Positions 23,559 to 34,183 are shown, numbered from the stretch's first letter. The stretch is 64,000 bases of DNA from Peteryoungia wuzhouensis (GCF_003205195.1 NZ_QJRY01000007.1:132742-196741); one strand, 5' to 3'. Numbers and translations are program-made. The notes: a model not told the origin generated them from the sequence alone.

Positions 23559-24383
23559 ATGGTCACCTATATCGACGCGGCCACGGCGCCCCTGAAAAAC
23601 ACCGGTGCCATCAGGCTCTACGATGCCGAAGCCTTCGAGGGCATGCGCCGCGCCTGCCAATTGACGGCGCGCTGTCTCGACGCGCTGGTACCAATGGTCA
23701 AGCCCGGCGTGACGACGGCGGCGATCGACCGCTTCGTCTTCGAATTCGGTGCCGATCACGGCGCGCTACCCGCTACGCTGAACTATCGCGGCTACAAATA
23801 TTCCGTCTGCACCTCGATCAACCACGTCGTCTGTCACGGCATGCCCGACGACAAGCCGCTGCGCGACGGTGACATCGTCAATATCGACGTCACCTTCCTG
23901 CTCGACGGCTGGCATGGCGATTCCAGCCGCATGTATCCGGTCGGCCAGATCAAGCGGGCGGCGGAGCGGTTGATGGAAGTCACCTATGAGTGCCTGATGC
24001 GTGGCATCGGGGCGGTCCGCCCGGGTGCCCGGACGGGCGCCATCGGTGAAGCGATCCAGACCTTCGCTGAGGCCGAGCGCTGCTCGGTGGTGCGCGACTT
24101 CTGCGGCCATGGAGTCGGCCGCCTGTTCCACGACAGCCCGAATATCCTGCACTACGGCAAATCCGACGAAGGCCCGGAAATGCGCGAGGGCATGATCTTC
24201 ACGATCGAGCCGATGATCAATCTCGGCAAGCCGCATGTGAAGGTCTTGTCCGACGGCTGGACGGCTGTCACGCGGGATCGGTCGCTGACGGCGCAGTACG
24301 AGCACACGGTCGGCGTCACCGCCACGGGCTGCGAGATCTTCACGCTCTCGCCTGCCGGTCTCGACCGGCCCGGCCTCGGCTGA
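23559..24383 (+). CDS. map: Type I methionine aminopeptidase
   Basis: This 274-residue protein starts [16 protein letters not shown] at 23559, the usual rhizobial start; an ATG at 23535 and a TTG at 23505 are in frame. Metal ligands are visible: D in [11 protein letters not shown] in GDSSRMYP, H in CGHGVG, E in TIEPM and E in QYEHTVG. It removes the initiator methionine from nascent proteins. Many rhizobia carry sfsA-map-radC in this order, matching the neighbours here. Confidence 0.96.
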   Translation: MVTYIDAATAPLKNTGAIRLYDAEAFEGMRRACQLTARCLDALVPMVKPGVTTAAIDRFVFEFGADHGALPATLNYRGYKYSVCTSINHVVCHGMPDDKPLRDGDIVNIDVTFLLDGWHGDSSRMYPVGQIKRAAERLMEVTYECLMRGIGAVRPGARTGAIGEAIQTFAEAERCSVVRDFCGHGVGRLFHDSPNILHYGKSDEGPEMREGMIFTIEPMINLGKPHVKVLSDGWTAVTRDRSLTAQYEHTVGVTATGCEIFTLSPAGLDRPGLG

Positions 24384-24501
24384 TCTCGCAGAGGACGACG
24401 GCACACGTCACCGCAACTTGAACTTGCGCACGGCGGCAGTCGTGTCAGTATATCCGCGCGGCCATACGCCGCTCGACCATGATGGTCAGGATTGGGGTGG
24501 C

Positions 24502-25368
24502 ATGACGAGCAAGCTTCCTTTCTCAGACGAACCGTTGCGCGGCGACGGTGCGGCGATGAAACAGCCGGGCGATCTCTTCGGCATGGATGGATCCCGTTCC
24601 GGCCATTCCGCCGACGAACGGAGCTTCTTTGCGGAGCAGCCGGCGCGGGAGAGCAATCTGGCCAAGGCCGCATCCTCACGGGCCGCGCTTCAGCCTGAAG
24701 CGCACTACCTTGGGCACCGTGAGCGATTGCGGAACCGCTTCCGCGACGGGGGCGACACGGCGCTGGCCGATTACGAGATCCTCGAACTTCTGCTGTTCCG
24801 CCTCATTCCTCGGCGCGATACCAAGCCCATTGCCAAGGCACTGATTGCCCGCTTCGGCACACTTGGCGGCGTCATCGGCGCACCGCCGGCGCTGTTGCAG
24901 GAGGTCAAGGGCATCGGCGAAAGCGTCGCGCTCGACCTGAAGCTGATCGCCAATGTCGCTCAGCGCATGCTGAAAAGCGAGTTGCGAGAGAAGCAGGTGC
25001 TGTCGTCTTGGTCCTCCGTCATCGACTACTGTCATGCCGCCATGGCCTATGAGACCACCGAACAGTTCCGCATCCTCTTCCTCGACAAGCGCAATGTGCT
25101 GATCGCCGACGAAATCCAGGGGCGCGGGACGATCGATCACACACCGGTCTATCCGCGCGAGGTGGTCAAGCGCGCGCTTGAACTCTCTGCCACCGCGATC
25201 ATCCTCGTCCATAACCATCCGAGCGGCGACCCCACGCCTTCCCGCGCCGATATCGACATGACGCGCACGATCGTCGACACCGCAAAGCCCCTCGGCATCA
25301 CCGTCCACGACCACATCATTATCGGGAAAGATGGTCACGCCAGCCTGAGAGGACTCCGGCTGATCTGA
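24502..25368 (+). CDS. radC: RadC/JAB-domain protein
   Basis: This 288-residue protein starts [11 protein letters not shown]. Helix-hairpin-helix-like region at about 95-150 ([19 protein letters not shown]), then the JAMM metalloprotease-like motif [16 protein letters not shown] near the C-terminus. The family was once linked to DNA repair in E. coli, a claim later withdrawn; its role is uncertain. The first 70 residues are low-complexity and poorly conserved, so the exact start is not certain. Confidence 0.93.
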   Translation: MTSKLPFSDEPLRGDGAAMKQPGDLFGMDGSRSGHSADERSFFAEQPARESNLAKAASSRAALQPEAHYLGHRERLRNRFRDGGDTALADYEILELLLFRLIPRRDTKPIAKALIARFGTLGGVIGAPPALLQEVKGIGESVALDLKLIANVAQRMLKSELREKQVLSSWSSVIDYCHAAMAYETTEQFRILFLDKRNVLIADEIQGRGTIDHTPVYPREVVKRALELSATAIILVHNHPSGDPTPSRADIDMTRTIVDTAKPLGITVHDHIIIGKDGHASLRGLRLI

Positions 25369-25524
25369 GCGCCTTTGCCACCGCTGCTGGCTGTCGCTTT
25401 GACGCAATAAATTGCCGGATTCCGCGTTTGGCTCGCCATGATAATGAAACGGTTAGATTGCCCTGATATGTTTTGTGCGTGACATTGCACTGCAGCATGA
25501 AATTTGACGAATCAGGGGCGCCCC

Positions 25525-26949
25525 ATGAACCAGTATGACCTCGTCGTGATTGGCAGCGGACCAGCCGGCCGCCGCGCCGCGATCCAGGCGGCAAAGCTGG
25601 AAAAGAAGGTTCTTGTCATCGAAAAGGGCACCCGCGTCGGCGGCGTCTCCGTGCATACCGGCACCATCCCTTCCAAGACCCTGCGCGAGACGGCCCTCAA
25701 CCTCACCGGCTGGCGCGAGCGCGGCTTCTATGGCCGCAGCTACCGCGTCAAACAGGAGATCAAGGCCGAGGACCTGCGCCGCCGTCTGCTCATCACGCTC
25801 GACCACGAGGTCGAGGTGCTGGAGCACCAGTTTTCGCGCAACCGGGTTTCGCAGCTGCGCGGGACCGCCCGCTTTCTCGATTTGCACACGATCGAGGTGA
25901 CCAAGGATGACGGCGAAGTCCTGCATGTGAAAGCCGATTCGGTGCTGCTCGCTGTCGGCACCCGTCCCTTCCGCCCGACCCACATCCCCTTTGACGGCGC
26001 CAGCGTCCTCGACAGTGACGAAATCCTTGAGATCAAGGATCTGCCGCGCTCGATGATTGTCATCGGTGCCGGTGTCATCGGCATCGAATATGCGACGATC
26101 TTCTCCGCACTCGACACTGCTGTCACCGTCGTCGAACCACGCGACACCATGCTCGATTTCATCGACAAGGAGATCGTCGAGGACTTCACCTACCAGCTGC
26201 GCGACCGCAACATGAAGCTGATCTTCGGCCAGACGGTCGAGACCGTCGAGAAGGTGGACGGCAAGTGTCGCGTCACATTGAAGAACGGGCGAATCCTGAT
26301 GGCCGAGATGGTGCTCTATGCCGCCGGCCGCGTGGGCGCGATCGACACGCTGAACCTGTCAGCCATCGGACTCGAGGCGGACAATCGTGGTCGCCTCAAG
26401 GTCAATCCGGAAACCTTCCAGACCTCCGTGCCAAACATCTATGCCGCCGGCGACGTCGTCGGTTTTCCCTCGCTTGCCTCGACCTCGATGGAGCAGGGAC
26501 GCATCGCCGCCCGGCATGCTGTAGGCGCACCGGCCCACGAGCCGCCGCAGTTCTTCCCCTATGGCATCTATGCCGTACCGGAGATCTCGACCTGCGGCCT
26601 GACCGAAGAGGAAGTCATCCAGCGCGGCATCCCTTACGAGACCGGCATCGCGCATTTCCGCGAGACCTCGCGCGGCCATATCATGGGCCTCGACAGCGGC
26701 ATGCTGAAGATGATCTTCTCGCACAAGACCCGCCGCCTGCTGGGCGTCCACATCGTCGGTGAAGGGGCGACCGAACTCGTGCATATCGGCCAGGCCGTGC
26801 TCAACCTCAAAGGCACGGTCGAATATTTCGTCGAGAACACCTTCAACTACCCGACGCTGGCGGAGGCCTACAAGATCGCCGGCCTCGACGCCTGGAACCG
26901 CATGGGCGAGTTGAAGATCGAGAAGATCGAACGCAAGGCCGCCGAATAG
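25525..26949 (+). CDS. sthA: Si-specific NAD(P)+ transhydrogenase (soluble)
   Basis: This 474-residue flavoprotein starts MNQYDLVVIGSGPAGRRAAI. It belongs to the pyridine nucleotide-disulfide family, but the redox site reads GGVSVHTGTIPSKT and lacks the CxxxxC pair, as in SthA. The second Rossmann motif is VIGAGVIGIEYATIFS; FAD-binding IYAAGDVVGFPSL and the dimerisation domain follow. It equilibrates NADH and NADPH in the cytoplasm. A short intergenic region upstream carries its own presumed promoter. Confidence 0.95.
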   Translation: MNQYDLVVIGSGPAGRRAAIQAAKLEKKVLVIEKGTRVGGVSVHTGTIPSKTLRETALNLTGWRERGFYGRSYRVKQEIKAEDLRRRLLITLDHEVEVLEHQFSRNRVSQLRGTARFLDLHTIEVTKDDGEVLHVKADSVLLAVGTRPFRPTHIPFDGASVLDSDEILEIKDLPRSMIVIGAGVIGIEYATIFSALDTAVTVVEPRDTMLDFIDKEIVEDFTYQLRDRNMKLIFGQTVETVEKVDGKCRVTLKNGRILMAEMVLYAAGRVGAIDTLNLSAIGLEADNRGRLKVNPETFQTSVPNIYAAGDVVGFPSLASTSMEQGRIAARHAVGAPAHEPPQFFPYGIYAVPEISTCGLTEEEVIQRGIPYETGIAHFRETSRGHIMGLDSGMLKMIFSHKTRRLLGVHIVGEGATELVHIGQAVLNLKGTVEYFVENTFNYPTLAEAYKIAGLDAWNRMGELKIEKIERKAAE

Positions 26950-27101
26950 GCCTGTTCGCACCGCTGCCTGTCGCATTGTTCGTGCGCGCATCGCCACCGC
27001 AGGTGGACGGATGACGGGCGATACGACTCATGCCAAGGTGGCGCACTTTCAGCCCGCCTGTCTGCGGCCCTTTGCGCTGTCGCGGCAGCAGAGATCATCT
27101 G

Positions 27102-28313
27102 ATGTTTTCATCCTTCGGCCAGATTGCCGGCCGCCCGCAATTGCTCGTCCTGTCCCTGATGATCTTCGCCCAGGGCTCGGCCTTCGGGGCAACAATCCCG
27201 TATCTGTCGGTGACGGCGATCGGCACGCTTGGGATGAGCGACCAGGCCTATTCGCTGCTCGTCCTCGTCTCGTCGGTTGCCGCGGTCACCATCAGCGTCT
27301 CGCTCGGCATTCTTTCGGACATGCTGGGCGATCGTCGGCACATGTTGATCGTCATGTCGGCGCTCGGTGTCGTCGGTTACGGCGCCATCTATCTGTTCCC
27401 CTCCGTCCCGGTCTTTCTCGGGGCGACGTCGCTCGTCATTCCCTTCTTCTACGCCACCAGTTCCCTGCTGTTTGCCAGCGCGCGGCTGCATACCGGCGAC
27501 ATGGAGCCGACCGATGCCGCCTCGATCAATGCCACCCTGCGCGCCATCGTCTCCGCCGCCTGGGTGCTGACACCGGCCGGCCTCGGACTGCTGCTCGGCG
27601 CATCAGGCAGCATGATCGGCGCCTGGGGTCTGGCCGCGCTGTTCTGCCTGTTCATCCTCGTCTGCGCCGTGTTCGTGTTGACGAAACCGACAAGCCAGCC
27701 GGTGCGTGATGCCAATGCACCCGGCTTCTTCGCCGCATTGCGCGAACTCGCTGCCCGCGACATGCTGATCCGCATGGTCTCGATCGCGGCGATCACCTCC
27801 ACCTTGCGGCTCAGCGGCACGATCTGGCCCCTCATCCTGACCCTGCAACTCGGCGGAAAGACTGCAGACGTGGGGTTGATCGCCGGGATGACGGCCCTCA
27901 TCGAGATCCCCTTCATGCTGATGTGGGCGCATCTGCTCAAGCGCCACAACATCATCGGCATCATCGTGACGGCGGCACTCGGCTACGGTGCCTATATGGC
28001 GGCGCTCAGCTTCGCATCGGCGCCATGGCACATCTACGCCCTCGCTCTGCCGGGTGCCGCCTTCGCCGCAGCCCTGCTCGCGCTACCGCTCAACTATTTC
28101 CAGGATCTCTTTCCCGGACGTCCGGGCCTCGGCACAGCCTTCCTGCCGATCAACTCCTTCCTCGGAAACGGCCTGAATGCTGCAGCCTTCGCCATAGGCT
28201 CGCACTTCTTCGGTTATTCGGGCTCGTCATGGCTTGGTACGGCTCTTGCGATAGGAGGTGTGATCGGACTGCTTTCGGTGGAACGGCGCGGCGTGCGCGC
28301 AGCGATCGACTGA
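27102..28313 (+). CDS. MFS transporter, sugar-efflux (SetA)-like
   Basis: This 403-residue protein starts MFSSFGQIAGRPQLLVLSLM and has about 12 hydrophobic segments. The cytoplasmic loop 2-3 reads LGILSDMLGDRRHML, the MFS motif A variant D-x-x-G-D-R-R. The overall layout (N-terminal FGATIPYLSVTAI, mid-loop about residues 195-220) resembles sugar efflux transporters, but the substrate is inferred only from resemblance. Confidence 0.85.
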   Translation: MFSSFGQIAGRPQLLVLSLMIFAQGSAFGATIPYLSVTAIGTLGMSDQAYSLLVLVSSVAAVTISVSLGILSDMLGDRRHMLIVMSALGVVGYGAIYLFPSVPVFLGATSLVIPFFYATSSLLFASARLHTGDMEPTDAASINATLRAIVSAAWVLTPAGLGLLLGASGSMIGAWGLAALFCLFILVCAVFVLTKPTSQPVRDANAPGFFAALRELAARDMLIRMVSIAAITSTLRLSGTIWPLILTLQLGGKTADVGLIAGMTALIEIPFMLMWAHLLKRHNIIGIIVTAALGYGAYMAALSFASAPWHIYALALPGAAFAAALLALPLNYFQDLFPGRPGLGTAFLPINSFLGNGLNAAAFAIGSHFFGYSGSSWLGTALAIGGVIGLLSVERRGVRAAID

Positions 28314-28423
28314 CCGGCGGGTCGTCTCTGCAGGCGAAACAGTCTGTCACCCGCGCAGCCCTATGGTGCGGCACGCACCGATGCCATTTAGAGTACAACT
28401 CTCATTACACAGGCTTGATCATC

Positions 28424-29443
28424 ATGAAGAAAATCGGGTTCCTTTCCTTCGGCCACTGGTCGCCCTCACCTCAGTCCGGCACCCGCTCGGCGCAGGACAC
28501 GCTTCTGCAATCCATCGATCTTGCGGTCGCAGCTGAAGAACTGGGGGCTGACGGCGCCTATTTCCGTGTGCACCACTTTGCCCGCCAGCTCGCCTCGCCC
28601 TTCCCGCTGCTTGCCGCCGTCGGCGCCCGCACCTCGAAGATCGAGATCGGGACCGGCGTCATCGACATGCGTTACGAGAACCCGCTTTACATGGCGGAAG
28701 ACGCCGGTTCCGCCGACCTGATTTCGCAAGGCCGCCTGCAGCTCGGCATTTCTCGCGGTTCCCCGGAGCAGGTGATCGAGGGCTGGCGCTACTTCGGCTA
28801 TCAGCCGGAGGAAGGTCAGAGTGACGCCGACATGGGCCGTCGCCATGCGGAGGTCTTTCTCGACGTGCTGAAGGGCGAGGGCTTTGCCAAGCCCAATCCG
28901 CGACCGATGTTCCCCAACCCGCCGGGCCTCCTGCGTCTTGAGCCGCATTCGGAAGGACTGCGCGACCGCATCTGGTGGGGATCCGGCTCGAACGCCACAG
29001 CCGTCTGGGCGGCACAGCAAGGCATGAACCTGCAGAGTTCGACCTTGAAGGATGACGAAACGGGCGAGCCCTTCCATGTCCAGCAGGCCAAGCAGATCCG
29101 CGCCTATCGCGACGCCTGGAAGGAAGCCGGACACAGCCGCACGCCGCGCGTCTCCGTCAGCCGTTCCATCTTCGCCATCGTCAACGACATGGACCGGGCC
29201 TATTTCGGTCAGAGCAAAGACCAGGATTCGATCGGCTTCATCGACGAGAACACGCGCGCCATCTTCGGCCGCTCCTATGCCGCCGAACCGGACAGGCTGA
29301 TCGATGAGTTGAAGCGCGACGAGGCGATCGCCGAGGCCGATACGCTGCTGCTCACGGTGCCGAACCAGCTTGGCGTCGCCTACAACGCCCATGTGATCGA
29401 AGCGATCCTGACCCATGTGGCGCCTGGCCTCGGCTGGCGCTGA
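28424..29443 (+). CDS. LLM class flavin-dependent oxidoreductase
   Basis: This 339-residue protein starts MKKIGFLSFGHWSPSP. It has the bacterial luciferase-like barrel: DLAVAAEELGADGAYFRVHH, IEIGTGVIDMRYENPLYMAE and LQLGISRGSPEQ. An FMN-dependent monooxygenase or reductase is expected; the substrate is unknown. It stands alone, 110 bases after the MFS gene, and is convergent with the metallo-hydrolase gene. Confidence 0.92.
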   Translation: MKKIGFLSFGHWSPSPQSGTRSAQDTLLQSIDLAVAAEELGADGAYFRVHHFARQLASPFPLLAAVGARTSKIEIGTGVIDMRYENPLYMAEDAGSADLISQGRLQLGISRGSPEQVIEGWRYFGYQPEEGQSDADMGRRHAEVFLDVLKGEGFAKPNPRPMFPNPPGLLRLEPHSEGLRDRIWWGSGSNATAVWAAQQGMNLQSSTLKDDETGEPFHVQQAKQIRAYRDAWKEAGHSRTPRVSVSRSIFAIVNDMDRAYFGQSKDQDSIGFIDENTRAIFGRSYAAEPDRLIDELKRDEAIAEADTLLLTVPNQLGVAYNAHVIEAILTHVAPGLGWR

Positions 29444-29446
29444 CGT

Positions 29447-30196
29447 TCAGAACGCGAGGATGTCGCCGTCCTCCGGGATAATCAGACGGTCGGCGCCGAT
29501 TGCGCCGGCCGAAACCAGTGCCCTCAGGTCAGCGCGCGTCACAGTCGCGTGGTCGACAGCATCCAGATGCGTGACGACGACGGCTGCGTCTGCCGCAAGC
29601 CTGACCGTCTCAAGAACCATCGCGCCATCCATCACCAATGGCCCTTTGCCGTCCCAGAGTGCGCCGCAACCATGGACCACGACAGCGTCGGGGGCCTCGC
29701 TGGTGAGCACAGCCACCACCTGGGGGCAGAGAATGGTGTCGCCGGCCCAGTACAGCAGCGGCTCGCCCGGTGCCGAGATCAGGAAGCCGCTCACCTCCCC
29801 CATATCGTCTAGAACCTCCGGCGGCCCGTGCTGGCCGTCGGTGGTCCGAATGAGGACTGACCCGACCTGGGCCCCCTCGCCCACCACCCGCACCTCATCA
29901 AAGCCCATGGAGCGGATCGCCTCGGCATCACGATGGTGGCAAAGGATCGGCACCTGCTTGGGGATCACCCGTTGTGCGGTCTCGTCGAAATGGTCGGAAT
30001 GCAGATGTGAGACAAGCACGCCATCAATGCCATCCAGGACCTCGGCGACCGACAGAGGCAGGTTAACCAGCGGCGATTGCGCGCGACCGGAATAGCTGCG
30101 GCCCTTGCCCTTCTCAGCCAGCCACGGGTCGATCAGAAGGCGGGCTCCTGCCATCTCGACGATGAGGGTTGCACTGCGGACGAGCTGGATCTGCAT
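29447..30196 (-). CDS. MBL-fold metal-dependent hydrolase (UlaG-like)
   Basis: This 249-residue protein starts MQIQLVRSATLIVEMAGARL. The core reads LLIDPWLAEKG, then VLVSHLHSDHFDET with the HxHxDH zinc motif, a later LYWAGDTILCP and a C-terminal THLDAVDHATV. This layout matches UlaG/YtnP-like hydrolases. The substrate is unknown. It is convergent with the LLM gene, with only three bases between stops. Confidence 0.9.
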   Translation of the reverse strand: MQIQLVRSATLIVEMAGARLLIDPWLAEKGKGRSYSGRAQSPLVNLPLSVAEVLDGIDGVLVSHLHSDHFDETAQRVIPKQVPILCHHRDAEAIRSMGFDEVRVVGEGAQVGSVLIRTTDGQHGPPEVLDDMGEVSGFLISAPGEPLLYWAGDTILCPQVVAVLTSEAPDAVVVHGCGALWDGKGPLVMDGAMVLETVRLAADAAVVVTHLDAVDHATVTRADLRALVSAGAIGADRLIIPEDGDILAF

Positions 30197-30237
30197 CGAA
30201 TTTACCCCTCGCAATACTTCTTATGGACCAGAATGTG

Positions 30238-30265
30238 AAAAAGCCGCCCCAAGGGGACGGCTTTT
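30238..30265 (-). terminator. Intrinsic terminator of tig
   Basis: On the reverse strand AAAAGCCGTCCCC, a TT loop, and GGGGCGGCTTTTT form a nearly perfect hairpin with a U-tract. It lies 26 bases after the tig stop codon. Confidence 0.85.
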
Positions 30266-30290
30266 CCTCAACATCAGCAAGGCGCGAAGA

Positions 30291-31766
30291 TTACTCGGCG
30301 TCGCCTTCGGCGGCCTTCTTCTTCGGGGCCGCCTTCTTCTTCGGAGCGGCTTCTTCGCCTTCGGCAGCGTCGTCAGCCTTGGCAGCAGCCTTCTTCTTGG
30401 AAGCAGCCTTCTTCGGCTTGTCGCCTTCCTCGGCGTCTTCGGCGAGCAGTTCTTCCTTGGTCACGGTCTTGTCGGTGACGGTGACGTCAGCCAGCAGCTT
30501 GTCGATGACCTTTTCTTCGAAGATCGGGGCGCGCAGCGAAGCGGCGGCACCCGGGGTCTTGCGGAAGAATTCCAGGATTTCCTTTTCCTGGCCCGGGAAC
30601 TGCTGCAGCTGGGCGAAGAGCGAACGCTGCATTTCCTCGTCGGTCACTTCGATGCCGGCCTTTTCGCCGATTTCGGAGAGAACGAGGCCGAGGCGAACGC
30701 GGCGCTCGGCGAGCGTGCGATATTCTTCGCGGGCGGCTTCTTCCGTCGTGTCTTCGTCAGCGAAGGTCTTGCCGGACTGGGCGAGATCGGTGTTGATCTG
30801 GCGCCAGATGTTGTCGAACTCGGCATCGATCAGCTTCGAGGGGGCTTCGAACTTGTAGATCGCGTCGAGCTGGTCGAGGATCTGACGCTTGATCTTCTGG
30901 CGGGTGACGTTGCCGTACTGGCTTTCGATCTGGCCGCGGACGATTTCCTTCAGCTTCTCGACCGATTCGACGCCAAGCTTGGTGGCGAGGTCATCGTTGA
31001 TTTCGGTCGCTGCCGGAGCTGCCACTTCCTTGACGGTGATGTCGAAGGTGGCTTCCTTGCCGGCGAGGTTGGCAGCCGGGTATTCCGCCGGGAAGGTCAC
31101 GGTGATGACCTTTTCGTCGCCAGCCTTGAGGCCGACCAGCTGCTCTTCGAAGCCGGGGATGAAGCGGTTCGAGCCGATGACGAGTTCTGCGTCTTCGTCC
31201 TTGCCGCCGTCGAAGGCAACGCCGTCGACCTTGCCGAGGTAATCCATAGTGACGCGGTCGCCGTCGGCGGCCTTGCCCTTCTTGGTCTCGAACGTGCGGG
31301 CGCTTTCGGCGATCTTGAGGATCTGCTCGTTGATCTCGTCTTCCGAGATCTCGACCACTTCGCGGGTGACCTTGATGCCGTCAACCGACTTCAGCTCGAT
31401 CGCAGGGATGATTTCGTAGGAGAGCGTGAATTCCAGGTCGGCCTGGGCGTTCAGGATCTTTTCGGCTTCGGCCTCGTCCTCGGTCATCGCGATTTCCGGC
31501 TGGGTCGCCGACTTTTCGCCGCGCTCCGACAGGATCGCGCTCGGACGGTCGCGGATGATCTCGTTGACGAGTTCAGCCATGATCGACTTGCCGTACATCT
31601 TCTTGACGTGGGAAACCGGCACCTTGCCCGGGCGGAAGCCGTTGATCCGGACCTTGTCCTTCACGTCGGCCAGACGCTCGTTCATCTGCTGTTCCATGTC
31701 CTTGGCCGGGATCACGACCTTGATTTCGCGCTTCAGCCCTTCAGCGAGCGTTTCGATAACCTGCAT
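30291..31766 (-). CDS. tig: Trigger factor (ribosome-associated chaperone)
   Basis: This 491-residue protein starts [18 protein letters not shown]. The ribosome-binding signature is in [20 protein letters not shown], the FKBP-like PPIase domain ([18 protein letters not shown] to [13 protein letters not shown]) is at about 155-245, and a long helical chaperone region follows. The last 45 residues are a Lys/Ala/Glu-rich tail with repeated KKKAA units, longer than in many relatives. tRNA-Leu lies upstream on the same strand, and a terminator follows. Confidence 0.97.
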   Translation of the reverse strand: MQVIETLAEGLKREIKVVIPAKDMEQQMNERLADVKDKVRINGFRPGKVPVSHVKKMYGKSIMAELVNEIIRDRPSAILSERGEKSATQPEIAMTEDEAEAEKILNAQADLEFTLSYEIIPAIELKSVDGIKVTREVVEISEDEINEQILKIAESARTFETKKGKAADGDRVTMDYLGKVDGVAFDGGKDEDAELVIGSNRFIPGFEEQLVGLKAGDEKVITVTFPAEYPAANLAGKEATFDITVKEVAAPAATEINDDLATKLGVESVEKLKEIVRGQIESQYGNVTRQKIKRQILDQLDAIYKFEAPSKLIDAEFDNIWRQINTDLAQSGKTFADEDTTEEAAREEYRTLAERRVRLGLVLSEIGEKAGIEVTDEEMQRSLFAQLQQFPGQEKEILEFFRKTPGAAASLRAPIFEEKVIDKLLADVTVTDKTVTKEELLAEDAEEGDKPKKAASKKKAAAKADDAAEGEEAAPKKKAAPKKKAAEGDAE

Positions 31767-31946
31767 GTTCTTACCTTCATGTCGTGGCGGCCGTGCTCGG
31801 GCAGCCGGTGGTTTCACTGAGCACGACGCCGGAATTCATTTATCCGGACGTGGCTGCGTCGCAATCAAACATTCTGCCAAGCAAAACGGCGCCGGATGGG
31901 TCAGAGCCACATAGTTGCGTCTCTTATCCATCCCGCGCGGCCTAGC

Positions 31947-32031
<85 letters not shown>

Positions 32032-32179
32032 GTCCAAAAGCGCATGCTGCGTTCGCGCATGGCCCCTCCGGAGCGCGCGTCTCTATAACACCCGTTTTTC
32101 TGCACGCAAAGGAAAAATGACAGGGCCGCAAAGCGGACGGGGCCGGCTCCACAGGCATTGCAGGGGGCACATGGCACGC

Positions 32180-32755
32180 TCAGTAGAGGGGCTCTTCGTA
32201 GAGTGGCTGGCCATCGAGCATCAGCGCACGAATCTGCGCAGTGCCCTCGTCAGAGACGCGCACTGCAACGGACACACGGCCTTCGTTGCGGCCATCCTCG
32301 ATCGGCCGCCCCTCGCCTTCCGGGACGTAATAGCTCTCTATGCCGTAGGAAACCAGGAAGGAGCCGTCCTCCGTCCACTGCCAGTCATAGATCTCGACCG
32401 GAAGCGATGTGAGGATGACGCTTCCTGCCTTCGCGGGCAAAGCATCGAAGGAGGCCTCCGCCACCGTCCAGAAGCCATCTGCGCCCGGCGCGATGCGTAC
32501 ATTGAGGGGCAGCGAGTTTCCGGCGACGGGCCTGGTCCCCTTGATCACCGAATTGGGGATATTCGAGATATCATAGGACAGAATGACATAGTCGCCGCGC
32601 AACAGGTCGCGGGGATCGACCGGGGCCGTCTTCAGCAACACCTCGGTGCCTGAGCGCAGGATCGACGCACGGCCCTCGATCATCGAACCAAGAATGGCCG
32701 TCTGCGCGAGTGCGACGAGGACAGCGACCGCAGCGAAGGGTTTTGCAGAAATCAT
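32180..32755 (-). CDS. GDYxxLxY-domain membrane-anchored protein
   Basis: This 191-residue protein starts with a signal anchor (MISAKPFAAVAVLVALAQTA) followed by VDPRDLLRGDYVILSYDIS, the GDYxxLxY motif that names the family. The partner upstream gene encodes a DUF2157 membrane protein and overlaps it by four bases. The two families often occur together, and the protein is expected to work with it in the envelope. The biochemical role is unknown. Confidence 0.88.
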   Translation of the reverse strand: MISAKPFAAVAVLVALAQTAILGSMIEGRASILRSGTEVLLKTAPVDPRDLLRGDYVILSYDISNIPNSVIKGTRPVAGNSLPLNVRIAPGADGFWTVAEASFDALPAKAGSVILTSLPVEIYDWQWTEDGSFLVSYGIESYYVPEGEGRPIEDGRNEGRVSVAVRVSDEGTAQIRALMLDGQPLYEEPLY

Positions 32756-33861
32756 GGCGTCACCTCGGCAGTCCGACGGGAGAAGCGCTTTTCGAGCCGG
32801 ACGACGACGAAGGCGAGCAGCGCGACGACAAGGCCCGACAGGAGGAAGAAGGCAGAGGTGCCGAGAATGCTGTCGATCGTCTCATAGGAGAGATAAAGCA
32901 CCTCGGCGGCGAAGGCGGCATAAGCGAGAAAACGCACGGCGCCATTGTCCCGGCCTTCAAGCGCGATTGCCGCAATGGCCAAGCCAAGGATGACGATGCC
33001 AAGGATGGCGATCGACATGGCGTCTAGAAGCTGTGCCTGCACAAAGGAGAATGCCGAAAACGCCATGATGAGCGCATAAAAGCTAGCAGACGCGCCGAGC
33101 CGCCGGTGAAGGGACGCGAGCGGCGAACGCGGCAAAGTGAGAAGAAAGAAGACGGCACTTGCACACAGGGCGATCGAGAAGGCCCAGGTGATGTCTTCGT
33201 CGATAATCGCCACCCACCAGATCCAGGCCAACAGCAGCAGATAGCCAAAGTGCTTGGCCCGGCTTGCGCCCGTCCAATGGGCGAGCGCAAAGATCGCGAC
33301 GGCACCGAAGGGTGGCCACCAGGCCCAGAGCCCGTGTCCGCCGACCTCCCACCCGAAACTGTCGAAGCCGCCACCGAATGCAACCAGGGAAAGTGCGCCC
33401 GCCACAACGGCCAAGGCTCCGGACCGGAAGAGCGCTGCCGATACCGCCGTGACAATGAACCAGAGGAACATCGCCGCGAAGGTATCGCCGGAGAGGTGGT
33501 AAAGCTGACCAATGAGGGCGATGGCACCTCCGAAGGTCGCAGCACCGAGAACCAGCGATGCCGCAGCGATCCGGTCAGCGCCATAGGCGCGGGCCGCCAG
33601 CGCTGCACCGTGAAAGATCCAGATCAGGCCGAGGATGCCCACCACCCTGGCAAGGCGCGGTATCGCCTCCCAGTTCGCGGCCACCAGCATCAGGATCGAT
33701 GCAGCAATCAGGACGGCCGCGAACATCGAAAGGATGGTGCCGATACTGAAGCGGTTGCCGCGCGAATCAACATCATCGAGTAGACGCCGCGCAGTCTCAG
33801 CATCGATCAGACCACGCTTTGTCCAGTCATCCAGATCGTTCTTCAGCCTTCCACGATACAT
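32752..33861 (-). CDS. DUF2157 multi-pass membrane protein
   Basis: This 369-residue protein has a cytoplasmic N-terminus (DDWTKRGLIDAETARRLLDD) followed by about ten hydrophobic segments, and LLVAANWEAIPRLARV, the usual conserved A-x-N-W-x-x-I-P of DUF2157. A small C-terminal basic tail follows (VVRLEKRFSRRTAEVTP). Function is unknown. It is coupled to the GDYxxLxY gene by an ATGA overlap. Confidence 0.88.
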   Translation of the reverse strand: MYRGRLKNDLDDWTKRGLIDAETARRLLDDVDSRGNRFSIGTILSMFAAVLIAASILMLVAANWEAIPRLARVVGILGLIWIFHGAALAARAYGADRIAAASLVLGAATFGGAIALIGQLYHLSGDTFAAMFLWFIVTAVSAALFRSGALAVVAGALSLVAFGGGFDSFGWEVGGHGLWAWWPPFGAVAIFALAHWTGASRAKHFGYLLLLAWIWWVAIIDEDITWAFSIALCASAVFFLLTLPRSPLASLHRRLGASASFYALIMAFSAFSFVQAQLLDAMSIAILGIVILGLAIAAIALEGRDNGAVRFLAYAAFAAEVLYLSYETIDSILGTSAFFLLSGLVVALLAFVVVRLEKRFSRRTAEVTP

Positions 33862-34060
33862 TCCCAGCCGTCCTCTATGCGGTTCGGCCCAATCTGCAAT
33901 CGCGCGAAGCCAAAGACAAGTCTCCCACTGGCACCCTTATCGGGTGAATATGCCCCCATGCATCGACCGCATGCCTCTCATGCCAATATTGCACTGCAAT
34001 AATCGGTATGTGTCACCTATATTTCCATCAACAGAGCGACGTCACGCGTTGCTCGGATCT
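33862..34060. other. Intergenic stretch without a gene
   Basis: No reading frame in this 200-base gap has protein-like composition. TTGCAC at about 33989 followed by AT-rich CTATAT at about 34015 could form part of a promoter for the downstream small RNA, but the spacing (20 bp) is poor. Nothing else was seen. Confidence 0.4.
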
Positions 34061-34183
34061 TCGGCCCGCATACTCCTCCTCCCAATGCGGGGTCGATTGA
34101 TCGGCGACACTCCTCCTCCCAGTCGCTGATCTGCAAAAATGACGCTCACCGGACCTCCTCCCCCGGTGAGCGTTATTTTTTTT
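34061..34183 (+). ncRNA. Cuckoo-type (CCUCCUCCC-motif) small RNA
   Basis: Three consecutive hairpins expose anti-Shine-Dalgarno loops. The first (34065-34091) has a perfect 7-bp stem CCCGCAT/ATGCGGG. The second (34099-34131) has a 10-bp stem with one wobble. Both present the identical 13-nt loop ACTCCTCCTCCCA. The third (34143-34172) is a perfect 10-bp stem with loop ACCTCCTCCC followed by TTATTTTTTTT, a strong intrinsic terminator. This is the architecture I know from alphaproteobacterial cuckoo RNAs (CcsR in Rhodobacter). The 5' end is approximate. Confidence 0.8.

Noticed and set aside
30105-31820. A 571-codon frame opposite tig
   Set aside because: It reads as Phe/Gly/Leu-rich low-complexity sequence mirrored from the Glu/Lys-rich trigger factor.
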